Source of the DNA: Erpobdella octoculata
Taxonomy: Eukaryota; Annelida; Clitellata; Hirudinida; Erpobdellidae
Assembly (NCBI GenBank): GCA_963978895.1
Contig: OZ022243.1
Span: 2,555,677-2,619,676 of the forward strand
Reading direction: 5' to 3'
DNA: 64,000 nt
Below are positions 26,726 through 43,400 of this stretch, piece after piece. The position numbers were made by a program, and so were the translations under genes. How positions within the stretch are numbered: the first letter of the stretch is position 1; every line of letters starts with the position of its first letter. The notes beneath the pieces were generated by a model, which was not told the DNA's origin, did no database searches, and worked only from the letters and a program-made list of their open reading frames with translations.

Positions 26726-28392
26726 GTCTCTCTTGAATAATTAAAGTACCTGCTTCCACACATACTGGTGCCAGTTATGTCGGTTGATGAATCAGATGCA
26801 CTTGATTGAAGTTCTTTTATTTAAGGCTATTTATTGATCCAACAGAAACGCAGTAGGTAGGACAAGTTGTTTTCATAAAAATTTGTTGCTAACGAAAAAA
26901 TCGTTTGTTGGTAGTTTGTTTTTTGAAACATTTCAGGCTTAGAGATCTTGACCGATGAAATTTTTGAATTTGTACTCAGAAATCAAAAGAGAAATTCAAT
27001 AAAGCAAATAAAACTGCGCTTGTGGATACAAAACAATCTTGAGAGACAGTTATGTCAGTTAACAATTAGATGCACTCATTTTTTTCACTATCTAAACTTT
27101 TGAGTTGTTTTGTTTTCGGCTTACCTGAATTTGTTGACGGCAATGCTTTTTTTCCAAATCTTTTTATTTAAAAAAACACTGAATTTATGTTCAACGTTTC
27201 AAAAATTTTACAAAAAAAGTCTAGTTATTTGGCTTGACGGCAGTATATGTTAATAGGTATTGTTAAAACAAAGTTAGTACAAAACTCTTTTGGTTGAAAT
27301 TAAAATTAATTAATTGCAATTTTTATTTGGAAAACAAATTGAAATTACTTATTTGCTTGAAAAAACATAATTGTCCAACAATTTTTAATTGGAAGAATTT
27401 TTATTAATAGTTTTGTGAAAAAAAGGTTTTATTCATACCAACCAGTACTTTAAATGTTTTTTTATTAGTTTTATGAAAACACATTTTTTTCAACTTTTAA
27501 TATTAAAGTATCTCACACAAAAAAAATAATAATTTTAAAACTTTTAGTGCAAACAAAAGTTTCTGTTTTGGTTGAAATATGGTTGTCAGTAAAATCTCTA
27601 AATGTATTTAGTAAAATTTTTCATTTGTTGAATTGCTCTTCTCCAGCCAATTAAAACAAATTTTATAAAAATGTTTTCTAAATTATTTATTAGGAATTTA
27701 GACTTGTTTACACATTTCACGCACAAAAGCCGCTGTCAACGTACGCTTTTAAATCATCAATCATTCTCAATGATTATTATTCTGTTTTCAAATTTGTATT
27801 ATGATCTATGCAGCTTACAGATATCTAACTTGCTTCATAAACAACATAAAATGTGACAATGCGCATTGTTTAATCTGTCATGTCAAATACATCACCTGTA
27901 TTATGCAAGTTAAAATGTATTCTAATGTTATTACAATTTGGTGGAAAGGCTATGGTAGAAAACACGCAGTTTAAAAAATGTGTACCAGAATTTTGGAATA
28001 AAGGTGGAATAGACGCCCCTCCCATATTCATATGTGGCACATATGAATCAGTCAACACAATCTATTAATGTCTTTCTTGGAAAACGTCAAAGCCATTCCA
28101 AGCGGTGTTGATTTTTTTAAAAGATTAGATTGACAATTTGAAACCTTTATAAAATTAATAGCTATTCCGCGAATGATGAAATGACGTTTTTTTAATCATT
28201 TCATCAATTCAAAAAAAGTTATGGTCTCGCTCAAAGAAGTGCATTTATGACTTTGATAAATAAATTTTAATTTCTAACGAAAGTTGTTGTGACAAAAAAT
28301 CAGTTTTTTTTAATTATTTTGGGGACGTTTGAAAAAAGTAAGAATCAATGAGTTGACTAAAACCTGGAACAGCAGTTGTGTTGATTGTGATT

Positions 28393-28556
28393 GGAGGCGC
28401 TGGTTGCAGAGCGGTAGAGCGCTCGCCTGTCGATCGTTAGGTCGACAGTTCGAGCCTTACCGGCTTCACCAGCGTATCTCCCTTAAGCAAGGAGTTTTCT
28501 CGCCTTTGAGAAAGACTTGTCTTGAAAAAGGCGTTTGCTAAATCTTAGTAAAAAAA
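28393..28556 (+). mobile_element. tRNA-derived SINE with intact-looking promoter
   Basis: The head GGTTGCAGAGCGGTAGAGCG gives an A-box and CGACAGTTCGAGCCTTAC a B-box; the tRNA-like part ends CACCAG. The tail carries TTAAGCAAGGAGTTTTCTCG, the sense form of a linker seen in the minus-strand copies, and AAAGGCGTTTGCTAAATC. Confidence 0.65.
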
Positions 28557-28913
28557 GAGGCGTGGCTCTAGATAACCACCTAAGCAGTGTTTCAACAAAT
28601 TTTGTATTAAACTGCATTTATAAACAGAATTATTAAAAATATATTCATTTCATACATTTAGTCTTTGTTTAATAAAACTAACCATTTGATTATTTTCATT
28701 TGCTCTAACTGCAATTTAGGTTAACAGTTTGCTAAGTTTTTGTTTAAATAAATTGTAATTGCATGTTTTAAAAAATTAAAGAAATAATTTAAAAAAATCT
28801 AATACGATTTAAATTTTGAAAACATGTAGAGTTTTTTTGTATTTTACTTATTGTATTTTAAACAATTTTTTTAATTTTTTTAACTTTAATGCAAAGAAAA
28901 TGCTTGGATGTTA

Positions 28914-33543
<4,630 letters not shown>

Positions 33544-34901
33544 AATTTGTTTTTAATATTATTTCGCCTTACAGAAAACATCATCGTCTGTTGTATCTGT
33601 CATGTGGTTTCTTTTATTTATCTTGTATTATAGCTGTTGCTTTCCAATAGATTGTACCAATCAAGGAATGAATGGACGCCATTGAACGCGCGTCATGTCT
33701 TTGTACAATAAATCATCAGAAAAGTCACTGCTTTGCTAGAATTTTAGGCAATTCGTTTGAAACAATTTTGCTCATTATTATTAACTGAACAAGGTTAATC
33801 GATCTCCTATAAAAATACCCCCGTTTGAAAATGAATTGTCAAGTTTAAAAAGTTTAATTTGCATCTAATTGAACGTTACTTGTTTTGTATATTTGTATTT
33901 TAGAATATCAAAGTTTGTATACATAACAGAGTCTATTTTGTTATCTGAAAGAAATTTGAATCGATTGCTGAGTTGATTTCTAGATGGCATGCAACCCTTT
34001 TGTGCTGCCGGAGAAGCACTGTTCAATCAGAAAGTTGGGTTTCCATCAACATATTACAACGTAAAACAGTAAATAGCAAGAGCAATCGTTTTTCAATTTT
34101 CTGAAATTTTTGAGTTATTGGTGGTGCTTTTTGGAGATATATAAAACAATTACTAGGGCTTAAAATGTATGGAAAACTTAAATTTTGCAAGTTATAAAAA
34201 TTCAGTGAAAGCTGCTTTATTTTATTTTTGGGGTTTATGTATTATTTAAAATTTTTCCACTTTAACTTGTTTTCGTTGAGAGCACCTGATTTTTTTTTTG
34301 CAGTGTCTGACGTATGGCGGTAATCGTACACTTCTAAAAGTACTTAATGGTACACCCAATTAAAATAATAATTGTACATTTTAAGACAAACATTTCACAC
34401 GTACACTCAATTTTGTATAATAAATTTCACATTAGGACAAAATCATAATTTTCCTTCATTTTATTTCTTCAAAACAGATGGAAAATTTATTTTTATTTAT
34501 GTGAGTACATGCACTGTACTCGATAAAATCTCAGGTCGCTGGCTATTAAGGTTTCTGAGAAATCGCGATTTCCATGCTCGGGTTCCTATCCCTCCCGGCT
34601 CGCATAGCGCGTTCAGCTATAGCGGACTCGCCTGCTTCGCACCTGAAGTCCTTTACAAACATTCAACTAGAGCATAGATAACTGGAAAAAAAATACAATT
34701 ACTGTATGAAATTGATTTCTTAATGACTTTTATCCGGCAGCACTACAAATGACCCTAAAACTGACAATTTTAAATGAGAAATTACATCAATGGTGATGAA
34801 AAACATTTTGACAAAAAAACAATCAGGAAGATCAAGAAACACTAACTAAAAATCTTATGATTAGCTGTCTACATTTTTTAAAAACATTTGGTTCACATTT
34901 T
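33544..34901. other. Upstream region of family 2 gene 1
   Basis: No exon recognised. A GC-richer patch at 34530-34670 (GCTCGCATAGCG, CGGACTCGCCTGCTTCGC) looks like a transposon end but could not be assigned. Confidence 0.4.
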
Positions 34902-36670
34902 TCAAATGGGTATCATTTCACAGAGAACGCATCTCTGGCTACTGCAAGGATCAGTGTACCATCGGAAATCATTCCAGACGTTCATACAACTTTGGGTTGC
35001 CATGCTTGCTGGCTGTCCAGAGTACCACAAAGTATCGTTCATTGTAATAATGTCGTTTGGAAAGGGTTCCCAAACAAAGGTTGTGCTCTTTAGATCAAGT
35101 TGTCTGCCTCCTATCCACATGTTGTAATCAACTGAGCTTTCTAAAGAACATGGACTTGATAACAGATGGTCTAAAACGATTTAAAAAAACATGTTTATAA
35201 GTAAAACATTTAATCAATTTAGGGATGGACCGAGTGGTGAATTTGATGCCGAGTCCAAACACCGAGTTTTAGGGTCATTTTTCACCGGGTACGAGTTCCG
35301 TGTCCGAGTTTTAGTGTATATATAATAATAGATCTAATGTTCCTAAGCTAGCTGCTGTCAATAATCATGAAGTGTAGGTTTAATAGAGGAGTCTGTTGCC
35401 CGAGGTTCATTTACCTATGCAACCTAGATGATCTCTGTCACTGCATCCGATGATGAATTCCGAGTGTGACATGCCAAAGCTTTTTCAAAAATCCAGCTGT
35501 TCTCTATATCACTTATATCAGCATATCTTGTCTTAAAATTTATCAACATCCGCGATCTCATCATAACGATTCCTAAATCATCACCAGGATTGGTTGGTTT
35601 TTCCAAAATTAATATCAACAAACGAATGCTTGGAATAATCACACCTGCCATTGCTGATGCCAAGCTTAAATTGGTTATACAAAGTTTTTTAATTCGGCTT
35701 CGGCAACTCCTTTTTTGCCGAGTCCGAGTTTTGCAAATTTGGCCGAGTCCGAGTTGCCGATCCGGGTCTATCCATAATTTAATTAAATATACTATAAAAC
35801 CATATAATAATAATTATTTTTTAGTTTTATTTGTAATTTTTATTATTTTTGCTTTTTTATAAATTCTAGTTTTATTATAAATTGTTTAGACTAACTTGAT
35901 TTAAGCCAGTTAATGTAGTTTTTAACTTCTGTTCTCTTTTTGACGCTGTTCAACATAATTGGGTAAGCCCTTTTAAGATTGCTAGGCTATATGAACAAAT
36001 AATAAATAAAGTAAAATTAAAATAAACTTAGTTCAAATTTATTAATTGATTTTTTTTATAATAACTTCATAACCGCTTTTTACTTACATCTAATCCATTG
36101 CAATGATCTCTCGCCAAGGTCCAGTTCCAGGCTCCAATTTCAAATTTAAAACATGTATTGATCGATGGTACGTATATAAAGTCACTGTTGCATGTATCTT
36201 CAAATTAAGAAAAAAATAAGAAATAATTTCAAATATATTAAGATAATTATTCGATTAAAATGCAAAATTCATATTAAAGTTTTTGTTTTATAATCAAGGA
36301 AAATGTGTACAATAACGAAAAAATTTAAAAAAAATACCCGATCACAAAAAATACCTGTTTGTTGATACGATTCACAGTTATCTCTTACAACAATCGGAAT
36401 TGTGAACGGATCCCAAACTTTAATAAGTTCACATGTTTTTTTCAAGTTATCGAACTGAAATTTTCGACACTTGAAATCCTCGTTGAAGAGACACATGAGA
36501 GCACATTTAAGTTTTGAATCGACTACTAAAGTTTTATTTTGCACTCCAAACATACAAAACGACGCTGGATTTGATTGTTTACTAAATATTCTTTCATCAG
36601 ATAAAACTATTTTGGTTAACATCAAAGAATACAACATTTTCAAAAAATATAAAGTTAAAGTAAAAGCCAT
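34902..36670 (-). CDS. PAN + CTLD secreted protein, family 2 gene 2 (four exons)
   Basis: Exon 1 36355..36670 (316), exon 2 36088..36197 (110), exon 3 35896..35986 (91), exon 4 34902..35170 (269): lengths and phases (1, 0, 1) are identical to the gene at 28.9-33.5 kb. Exon 1: signal (LYFLKMLYSLMLTKIVLS), PAN with FCMFGVQNK, LKCALMCLFNEDFKCRKFQF and CELIKVWDPF. Exon 2: DTCNSDFIYVPSINTCFKFE and WNWTLARDHCNGLD, donor GTAAGT. Exon 3: LKRAYPIMLNSVKKRTEV and NYINWLKS, donor GTTAGT. Exon 4: SSPCSLESSVDYNMWIGGRQ, FVWEPFP, DTLWYSGQP, WYTDPC....CVLC, stop. Intact, 261 aa. A CCGAGT-rich element lies in its third intron (35.2-35.8 kb). Confidence 0.87.
35223..35776. mobile_element. CCGAGT-rich element, probable hAT-like MITE
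   Basis: The ends AGGGATGGACCGAG and (complemented) ATGGATAGACCCGG are inverted and related. Both flanks of the interior carry GCCGAGTCCGAGTT quasi-repeats. No clear target duplication. It is in intron 3 of family 2 gene 2. Confidence 0.4.
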
Positions 36671-37096
36671 GATAAAATTTTAGTCACTTAATTCTGTCGC
36701 TCAGTGGAAAATTTTCAGAAGTTTTCTTTTTATCTCGAATTTTTATTGTTGGTTTCCAACTGAATATATCATTCAAAGAACAAATAGACGCCACTGAAAG
36801 TGCTTCATGTCTTTGCACAATAAATCATTGTAAATCGAAATATTTCTGCCTTTTGTTGTTGTCATCTGAAAAAAGTTTTATTGATTTCTGTTTTGCGCCC
36901 AAATAATTCAAAAACTTCGTTTTTGTTTTCGTATGTGTGAAGCACATACGTTGGCCACACAATTGCACCCTTTTAGTTGAATTAAAATAGTTATAAAAAA
37001 AATTCCAGTTTCTACTATTGTCTATCAATAGAGATAATGTATTGAAAACGCCACCCACCAGCCTGTTTGTCAAACGATTAAAAGTTATCAACATTA

Positions 37097-37370
37097 TTAA
37101 AAAAAATATTCAAGTTGGAATGTATACACAGGATAAGCTTTGAGTTCGCAAATAGCAAAATCATCCCAGTAGTATTTATCTGAATTCGGTTTTATAACGA
37201 TATATCTTCCCGGTTGGAGAGCGCATTGCATCTGAATTCGTAACTGGTAGCCGATTGTAGAGAACCGAGTGTGTTTACGGCGCAAACCGAATATTGATTC
37301 GCTACTGGAGATTTTACAAACCACGAAGTGTAAGTCACTCCAATGTTCACATTTTCCAGCTAATGCACTT
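37097..37370 (-). CDS. Isolated exon resembling the end of a fucolectin/F5-8-like domain
   Basis: The minus-strand frame is open from an acceptor-like TTTTTTGAAG near 37370 and reads CEHWSDLHFVVCKISSSE, GYQLRIQMQCALQPGRYIVI and DFAICELKAYPV, ending in a stop at 37097. The C...GRY(I/V)(I/V)I...(L/I)CE(L/V)...Y pattern matches the C-terminal part of galactose-binding-like F-type lectin / F5-8 domains. No N-terminal exon (the usual CYV/DGN region) was found upstream. It follows the truncated promoter block at 37.8 kb in the same direction, so that block could drive it. It may be a gene fragment. Confidence 0.4.
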
Positions 37371-37669
37371 CAAAAAAAAGTAAAATTAGATTTTGAAACA
37401 GTTCTTTATATAAGGTATTTAAGATTCCTATTAGTTAAAGTGTTTGCTTGTGTAGATGACCTAATAATGTCCGGTAGAAAACAACAAAAAATTACGACGA
37501 TATTGTTCGAATAATGTTTTTAAAAATACTTCAGTTACTTGGATTGTTAAAGGAATTATTAGAATAATTTGTGTTTTATTAATTTTAAAGCAGAAAAAAC
37601 CGAAGCAAAGTAAACAAAAACTCACTGGCTGCCAACAACGGCGCCATTTTACTCACCACTAACAAAGTA

Positions 37670-37775
37670 ATTTTTAACACAAAGTCTGAGAGTAATTCTG
37701 ATGCGTTTATTGAAAACTTTGCAACAATTGAGTTATTTGTTTGATAAATATAAAAAATCGATTTGATAAATATAA
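37670..37775 (-). repeat. Truncated 3' flank of an inhibitor unit
   Basis: Matches the sequence beyond the alpha genes at 38460, 44270 and 47160 (GATG(C/A)GTTTATTGAAAA..TT, ACAATT(G)A(G/A)TTAT). It is joined directly to promoter block P1 through a repeated ATAAATATAAAAA, with the alpha and beta genes deleted between. Confidence 0.65.
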
Positions 37776-38035
37776 AAAAACTACAACTTTTATCAATTTT
37801 ATAAAACTCACTTCTGAGTGTAGAGATAGAGAGAATTCAAAAGATTCAAATCAAAATAGCTACCGGAGAGCTGTAACGGAACGATGTTATGTGTCCCGTT
37901 TATATAAGCCTATGAAACCGATTAGTATCGTCCTAAGTCGCATTTAAATTTTTGTTCCAATCTATTTGCAGCCATAAATTAAGCAAAACCACGACAGTTG
38001 TATTGTATAATTAATAAGAATTTTTGATTTTTCCT
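37773..38035 (-). promoter_or_regulatory. Promoter/5'UTR block P1 of the inhibitor array (orphan)
   Basis: About 250 bases that recur at 41.2, 46.6 and 49.6 kb. On the minus strand: TATATAAA (37906..37899), then ACAGCTCTCCGGTAG and TCTCTATCTCTACACTCAGAA|GTGAGT, a strong 5' splice donor about 85 bases after the TATA box. No inhibitor gene lies downstream. Confidence 0.6.
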
Positions 38036-38037
38036 TT

Positions 38038-38275
38038 TCCAGGACTACAAATGTAGGGTAGAAAAAAGGATTATTTGCTTGAAAATTTAATAACTGGAAA
38101 TATGAAAACATTAAAATTCAGTATTTAGGTTTTCCGGAAAAAAATAATAGGATACGTGTATCATTATTTTTCAAAAAAAATTAACTTTCGAGTTTTGAGG
38201 TTTTGTGCCCGTTAAAACTGGCTGAGTCCAGTTCAGCACGGACCGGGTAAAGGCCTCGACTTTTGTGCTGAAATG
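38038..38275 (+). mobile_element. Fragment of Helitron family H2
   Basis: Contains one 157-base-type unit (CCAGGACTACAAATGTAGGG, GGATACGTGT) followed by TTTTGTGCCCGTTAAAACTGG, matching the order at 32250-32400. Both ends are missing. Confidence 0.6.
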
Positions 38276-38804
38276 TAATAAGCCCATTTTTGAATTTTTG
38301 TTAGGTTCAAAATTTAATAGAGGATTCGCTTTAATCCATTTTCTGCAAGGATTGGGATTGTTCAATGGGTACGAATGAAATGAAAGTTCTTATGTTTTTT
38401 CTTTACTGAGAGTAGCTAATAAAATACTTAATAAATCATAAAATGTATTTAAATGGCTTATTTTGAAGTAATTATTAACACAAAGTTTGAGAGTATTTTC
38501 GATGAGTTTATTGAAAAATTTGAAACAATTGAATTATTTGTATGTTAATTATAAAAAATTAATTTACTAAAATTGATATTGTCTCCAATTGAACTTTATA
38601 ACAAAATTTTAAATTTTAAATCTATTCAAATTAAAATTACTAGTAAAAACAAGCATGAAAATTAAAAAAAATAAACAAGCTTATTTGAAAATTCAGCAGT
38701 AAATAAACTAAACTATTTAAAAAATTAAATACGTTTTTGATGAATATAAAGTTAAAAAAGCAAAAACAGCCAGATTTCTTTTATGATCCATGGAAACACC
38801 GAGC

Positions 38805-39653
38805 TTATTCAATAGCCTGACTGGAATCAACAACTCTGACATAACTGGGCTCCTCTGTGACTTTATTGTTACTGTCAACCTTCAGTAGGATGTGGCTCAC
38901 CCACTGTTCAGGGTCTCCTGCCCCATCTTTCTTGATAGCAACCTGTTGTTGTAGTTGAATATCAGTCATGATAATAAGTATATGTTGCATACAAATTGGT
39001 ATCTGAGAACATCTAACGTTTTTATCTATATAGTAATAGTTTTATTTAATATTTCTTTAACTATTATTAAATTATTATTATTAAAAACAACGTGAGATAA
39101 ACTGTAATAAATTAAAATGTTGTTTTCAAAACCTTCACGTTAGGAATTTCTTGGCGAATTAATTGTTCCGCTTCATTGCACTTCTATAAAAGAGGTTATT
39201 GTTGAATGTTTTATTAAAATTTTAAGACAGTTTAAATATAAAGCAATTTTGTAGATTGAGTATAATTTTATTTTGTTTTAAATCTGAGACACAATTAACT
39301 TAACTTCAATTTTATTTGATTATAACAAACACAAGACAAAGAATCATTTGTTGTGCATACAAATTATTAATATTAAAGTGAAAACACGCAATTAGAAGAA
39401 AATAAATACAACTGAATTCTGAATTGCTCATATAATTTTGTTATATTTTAATTTATTATACTAACTTTTCCAACTACATTCCAGATCAAACTGAGATCCG
39501 GTTCTGAAAACAAAACAAAAAACAGCTTTTAAAAAGCTTAATATTATCGGCTTGCTAAATTTTGTCATAAGTGTTGAATTCGAATAACTACCACAGTCTA
39601 CCAGGATGGCAATACTTAATTCTCTCACGAACACATATATCAGTATATATCAT
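38805..39653 (-). CDS. Potato-inhibitor-I-like protease inhibitor, alpha type, copy 1
   Basis: Four exons: 39602..39653 (MIYTDICVRERIKYCHP, phase-1 end), 39466..39503 (38 bases, PDLSLIWNVVGK, phase-0 end at GTTAGT), 39133..39183 (51 bases, KCNEAEQLIRQEIPNVK), 38805..38942 (138 bases, VAIKKDGAGDPEQWVSHILL, KVDSNNKVTEEPSYVRV, stop). The order matches the eglin/CI-2 fold: WNVVGK corresponds to the WPELVG start, then the helix and strand, the reactive loop (KDGAGDPEQW) and the strand ILLKVD. About 92 aa. No signal peptide is evident, and the start Met is uncertain because the 20-base minisatellite begins right at it. The weak donor GTTTTG after exon 3 is shared with the 47.8 kb copy. Inhibition is inferred from family; loop residues differ from eglin. 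Confidence 0.7.
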
Positions 39654-39957
39654 GTCATGTCAGCACATATCATATCATGTCAGCACATATCATATCATGT
39701 CAGCACATATCATATCATGTCAGCACATATCATATCATGACAGCACATATCATATCATGTCAGCACATATCATATCATGTCAGCACATATCATAACATGT
39801 CACCACATATCATATCATGTCAGCACATATCATAACATGTCAGCACATATCATATCATGTCAGCACATATCATATCATGTCAGCACATATCATATCATGT
39901 CAGCACATATCATATCATGTCAGCACATATCATATCATGTCAGCACATATCATATCG
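39643..39957. repeat. 20-base minisatellite, about 15 units
   Basis: The unit CAGCACATATCATATCATGT is repeated with few changes. The alpha copies at 44.77 and 48.35 kb have only two to four units, so this one has expanded. It lies at the 5' end of alpha copy 1, between it and beta copy 1. Confidence 0.95.
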
Positions 39958-40027
39958 TGAGAAAATAAAACAGCGTTACCAATTGTTTAAAAAAAATCTT
40001 ATTACAATGGCAAAACAAAAAAATTAA

Positions 40028-40861
40028 TTAAAAACCTTCTCCATAGAACCTTGGCGGTACGACAACTTTATCATTTTGAATCGCCATGCCAATGTAATTG
40101 AAATAATTTTCCTCAGGAGGAAGTCGAGTTGACTTAAAGGGTTTGAACTAATTTGTGAAATGTTTATCAAAATTAATTTTTAATGTTTCACAGATAAATA
40201 ATTTTTTTATTATTAAAATTACTCTCTTATTCTTTTACAGATAAATAATTCTTATTTTTTTTTAATATTTAATGCCGTCTATAAAAAAGTTTTCTAATTA
40301 AAACATTTTTATTCATAGGTTTTATTCATTTTAAACATAGGTTTACAATTATGCTTAAAAATTATTCTCAAGTTTTGACAAACATGGATTTTTTAACTTT
40401 AATTTGCTATATTTCTTAAACAGACTTCTTTTTCATGTTTGTCAGGAAGAGTTCAATTAAAGTCAAAAATGATTTCCAAGTTTTTGAAAAAATGAATTTT
40501 TTCAATCGACAAAACTAAATTGAAGTAAATTCATTATATTTAGCAATAACAATTATTGATTTTAATTAAATAAATAACATTTTTATAAAGTACAAGCTGT
40601 TTTAAATTAAGGGTTTTCGTACAACACACATGGAAAAATAATCGTTTCCAACATTACCCCAACGCCTGGAAGAATTTTCATAAGTTTGGCTTGAGCCTCC
40701 CCTTGTTTCTTTATAAAACAAAATACAAATTATAAAGTAATAAAACACAAATACATAAGAAATCACTCCATAAATTAAATCGCAATACTTAACCATATTT
40801 GCTAAACTGAAATATTCGTATGAAACCAGCATCATTCCTTTTTTTCCTTGCAATACCATTT
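40028..40861 (-). CDS. Potato-inhibitor-I-like protease inhibitor, beta type, copy 1
   Basis: Coding exons 40794..40861 (68 bases; Met two bases after the acceptor), 40658..40708 (51) and 40028..40147 (120), phase 0 throughout, donors G|GTTAAG and G|GTAATG. The product is 78 aa: MVLQGKKGMMLVSYEYFSLA / KQGEAQAKLMKILPGVG / FKPFKSTRLPPEENYF...MAIQNDKVVVPPRF, stop. Size and layout fit the potato inhibitor I family (about 70 aa; helix, then exposed loop, then the strand VxVxxxNxVVxxP). The start exon lacks the WPE motif that the 49 kb copy retains. Exon lengths are identical in all three beta copies. A spliced 5'UTR exon is predicted in block P2. Confidence 0.75.
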
Positions 40862-41179
40862 CTGAAGTTAAGGAATTTTAATTTAACAATTGATATAGGA
40901 ACATATCAAAACTCTATTGTATTTAGTGTTTTTGAAAAAGTTAAAAACGCTTATTTGAAAATTTCTGTAATTTCCGAGACCATTTAGACACGAAACTTTT
41001 AAAACGTGTAAATATGTTTGTTTATTGCTAATATTTTATTAATTATTAAACTTAAAATTATAAAACGTTTTTCAAACTTCATCCTCTTTTAATTGTACAT
41101 AGTTTTAGAAAGGAAAAACTATCTTATTAAACTTAACTTGAGTTCTGATTTGCTCAGTAATGAGGATTTTTTATCAGTT

Positions 41180-41485
41180 CGATAAATCAAAAATCTTCCG
41201 GACCGTATAAAAATCTCGTCAACTACACGTCAAAAAACTACAACTTTTATTGATTTTATAAAACTCACTTCTGAATGTAGAGATAGAGAGAGTTCAAAAG
41301 ATTCAAATCAAATAACTACCGGAGATCTGTAACGAAACGTTGTTATAGGCCTCGTTTATATAAGCCTATGAAACCGATTAGTATCGTCCTAAGTCGCATA
41401 TAAATTTTTGTTCCAAGCTAATTGCAGCCATAAATTGAGCAAAACCACGACCGTTGTATTGTATAATTAATAAGAATTTTTTATT
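41180..41485 (-). promoter_or_regulatory. Promoter/5'UTR block P2
   Basis: Upstream of beta copy 1. Minus-strand TATATAAA at 41362..41355; splice donor GAA|GTGAGT at 41279/41278. This predicts a noncoding first exon of about 50 bases, spliced to the acceptor at 40862, two bases before the ATG. Confidence 0.65.
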
Positions 41486-42429
41486 TTTCCGTTTAACGCA
41501 ACCATTTATCAGCAAAAATACCTTTTTATATATTGCGCCATCGCTCATCAGTGTTGGAATTGTGTAAAATCTATTTAAACTTTATTCATATTGTTAATTC
41601 ATACATTAACCTTTTATAGATATAAATATATAATATGCAGAAGTATGCCTGTTTTTTAATCAAGGTTAGTTCATATCACTTGCATAATTATTATTGTCTA
41701 GTTTTTTGGTTCGTTTCCAAGAAAGTTGAGGTAAGTCGAAGTCAAGATATCTGGCAAAAATTTACAGTAAAAAAACGTTTTTTTTTGTTAATTTAATTTT
41801 TTTAATATATAAATGTAGAATATCATTGATAGTATTTTGTATTTTTGAATAAATTTAATAACAATCTGTTGATTGAATTTGTTAATATACTAACAGGCAA
41901 CTTTTCCGTACGTTCAATTCAAGGTTTTTAAGCTTTTAAATATAAAAATTGTATACCTAACAAGTTCAAATAAAATTAATAGCCATTTTAAAAAAACATT
42001 TTATTACATTCAAATAAAACTATTCACATAAAAGAGTTTTATTCGATATATATTTTTTCAACCGTCTTTTGTTAATTGATGAGAAACTTCAAGTTAATTA
42101 ACAGTTCAGTTAACTGACGGCCTCTTGTTTTATTATTCTTTAAAAAAAAGTTTTTTTTAAGCAGAAAACGCATAAATTAAAACAAGCGCCATTTTGTTGC
42201 TACTATCTATAATTCAGCGTGGATTTTAAATTTTTAGTTAAACGTATTAGTAGAGAAGTTGAAACTTCTAACTTTGGTATTTTGTAATCACTCATATTAA
42301 CTTCACCGCTGGTCTTGCTTGCTTGATTAATTGCTTGTCTGCTTCAAAGTTTACGAACTTTGAAAGTGAAATTTAACTACTTCCCGTCATCCAATCAAGC
42401 TGAAATTTAAAATATAAGCTTACTCTTCT

Positions 42430-42685
42430 TGACAATAAATTCATGATGATGATTATAAGATACAATATTCAAAATGACATACAGCATACATGATGACATT
42501 GAGCTTTAAAGATGACATTTATGATTACATAGAGCACTCAAGATCACATTTATGATGGGATAGAGCATTCAAGATGACATTTATGATGGCATAGAGCATT
42601 CAAGATGACAGTTATGATGACATAGAGCATTTTAAAATGACATAAACCAATAAAGATGACATTTATGATAACATCCAGCGTGGAT
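42430..42685. repeat. Degenerate minisatellite, about 31 bases
   Basis: Units share AAGATGACATTTATGATG and ACATAGAGCATTC, about seven to eight imperfect copies. Confidence 0.85.
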
Positions 42686-43400
42686 TTTAATGTTTCAGCC
42701 AAACCTTATGTAATTATACCAGCGGCAAGTAACAATTTATATTTTTTCATAAAATTAAATTCTTTTTAAAATTAAAAATCAAATTTTTTTTTGCGGATAT
42801 TTTATTCAGTTAAACTTTAATTGTTTTCCACAGTTTTGTGTATTTGAGAAGAGAATCTATTACGCTGCAAAACACAGTTATTGTGAGTTCTCTTCATATT
42901 TAGTACCAGCAAGCGTTCAAAAACCTTAAATTTAGTTCCATCTAGGCATCCTTTTTACCCACTTTTACTTAACTTGACTTCTCTCTCTGTCTATCTATCT
43001 GTCTATCTGTCTGTCGTCAAATTTTGCAATTGATTTTAAACTAACTTCCTGATGAGCTAGAGACTTCAAAATTTAAACTTACCTCCGAACTAATTAATAA
43101 TGCATTCTTTCAAATTTTCCGATCGATTGGACAAAATTTAATTGAATAATTATTTGTGATATTTTCGTCGAACTATTTATTGTCTATGCTAATAGGCACG
43201 TTGTTTATGTAACATAATGTGGCCTACACAATCGATTATATATAAGTGTGTTTTTAAAAAACTTTGTTTTTTGATTCACTTGTTTTAATTAGGTCTTATT
43301 GCAGTAAGGTTGAGTCAACGCTTGACAAATTAGCGTACCTAAGTGAGTCGAAAATCATATCTCCGTACAATATTCTCCTGGAAAATATTATCTGGACAGA
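42670..43400. repeat. Segmental duplicate of 51.27-51.65 kb
   Basis: Shared words: ACCAGCGGCAAGTA, TGTGTATTTGAGAAG, TTAGTACCAGCAA, and GTAAGGTTGAGTCAACG followed by TTGACAAATTAGCGTACC. The two copies bracket most of the inhibitor array. Confidence 0.75.

Larger units (their letters stand above)
26153..28913. other. Spacer between family 1 and family 2
   Basis: No exons recognised. A SINE family B tail fragment lies at about 26638-26725 and a plus-strand tRNA-derived SINE at about 28393. The rest is AT-rich single-copy-looking sequence. Confidence 0.45.

Noticed and set aside
28329..28541. 70-codon frame with DCDWRRWLQSGRALACRS
   Set aside because: Translation of a tRNA-derived SINE head.
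36825..37094. 89-codon minus-strand frame next to the fucolectin-like exon
   Set aside because: No signature and no conserved counterpart upstream of family 2 gene 1.
39571..39968. HIISCQHISY-repeat protein or CRISPR-like array
   Set aside because: A 20-base minisatellite with no unique spacers, in a eukaryotic setting; sister copies show simple unit expansion.
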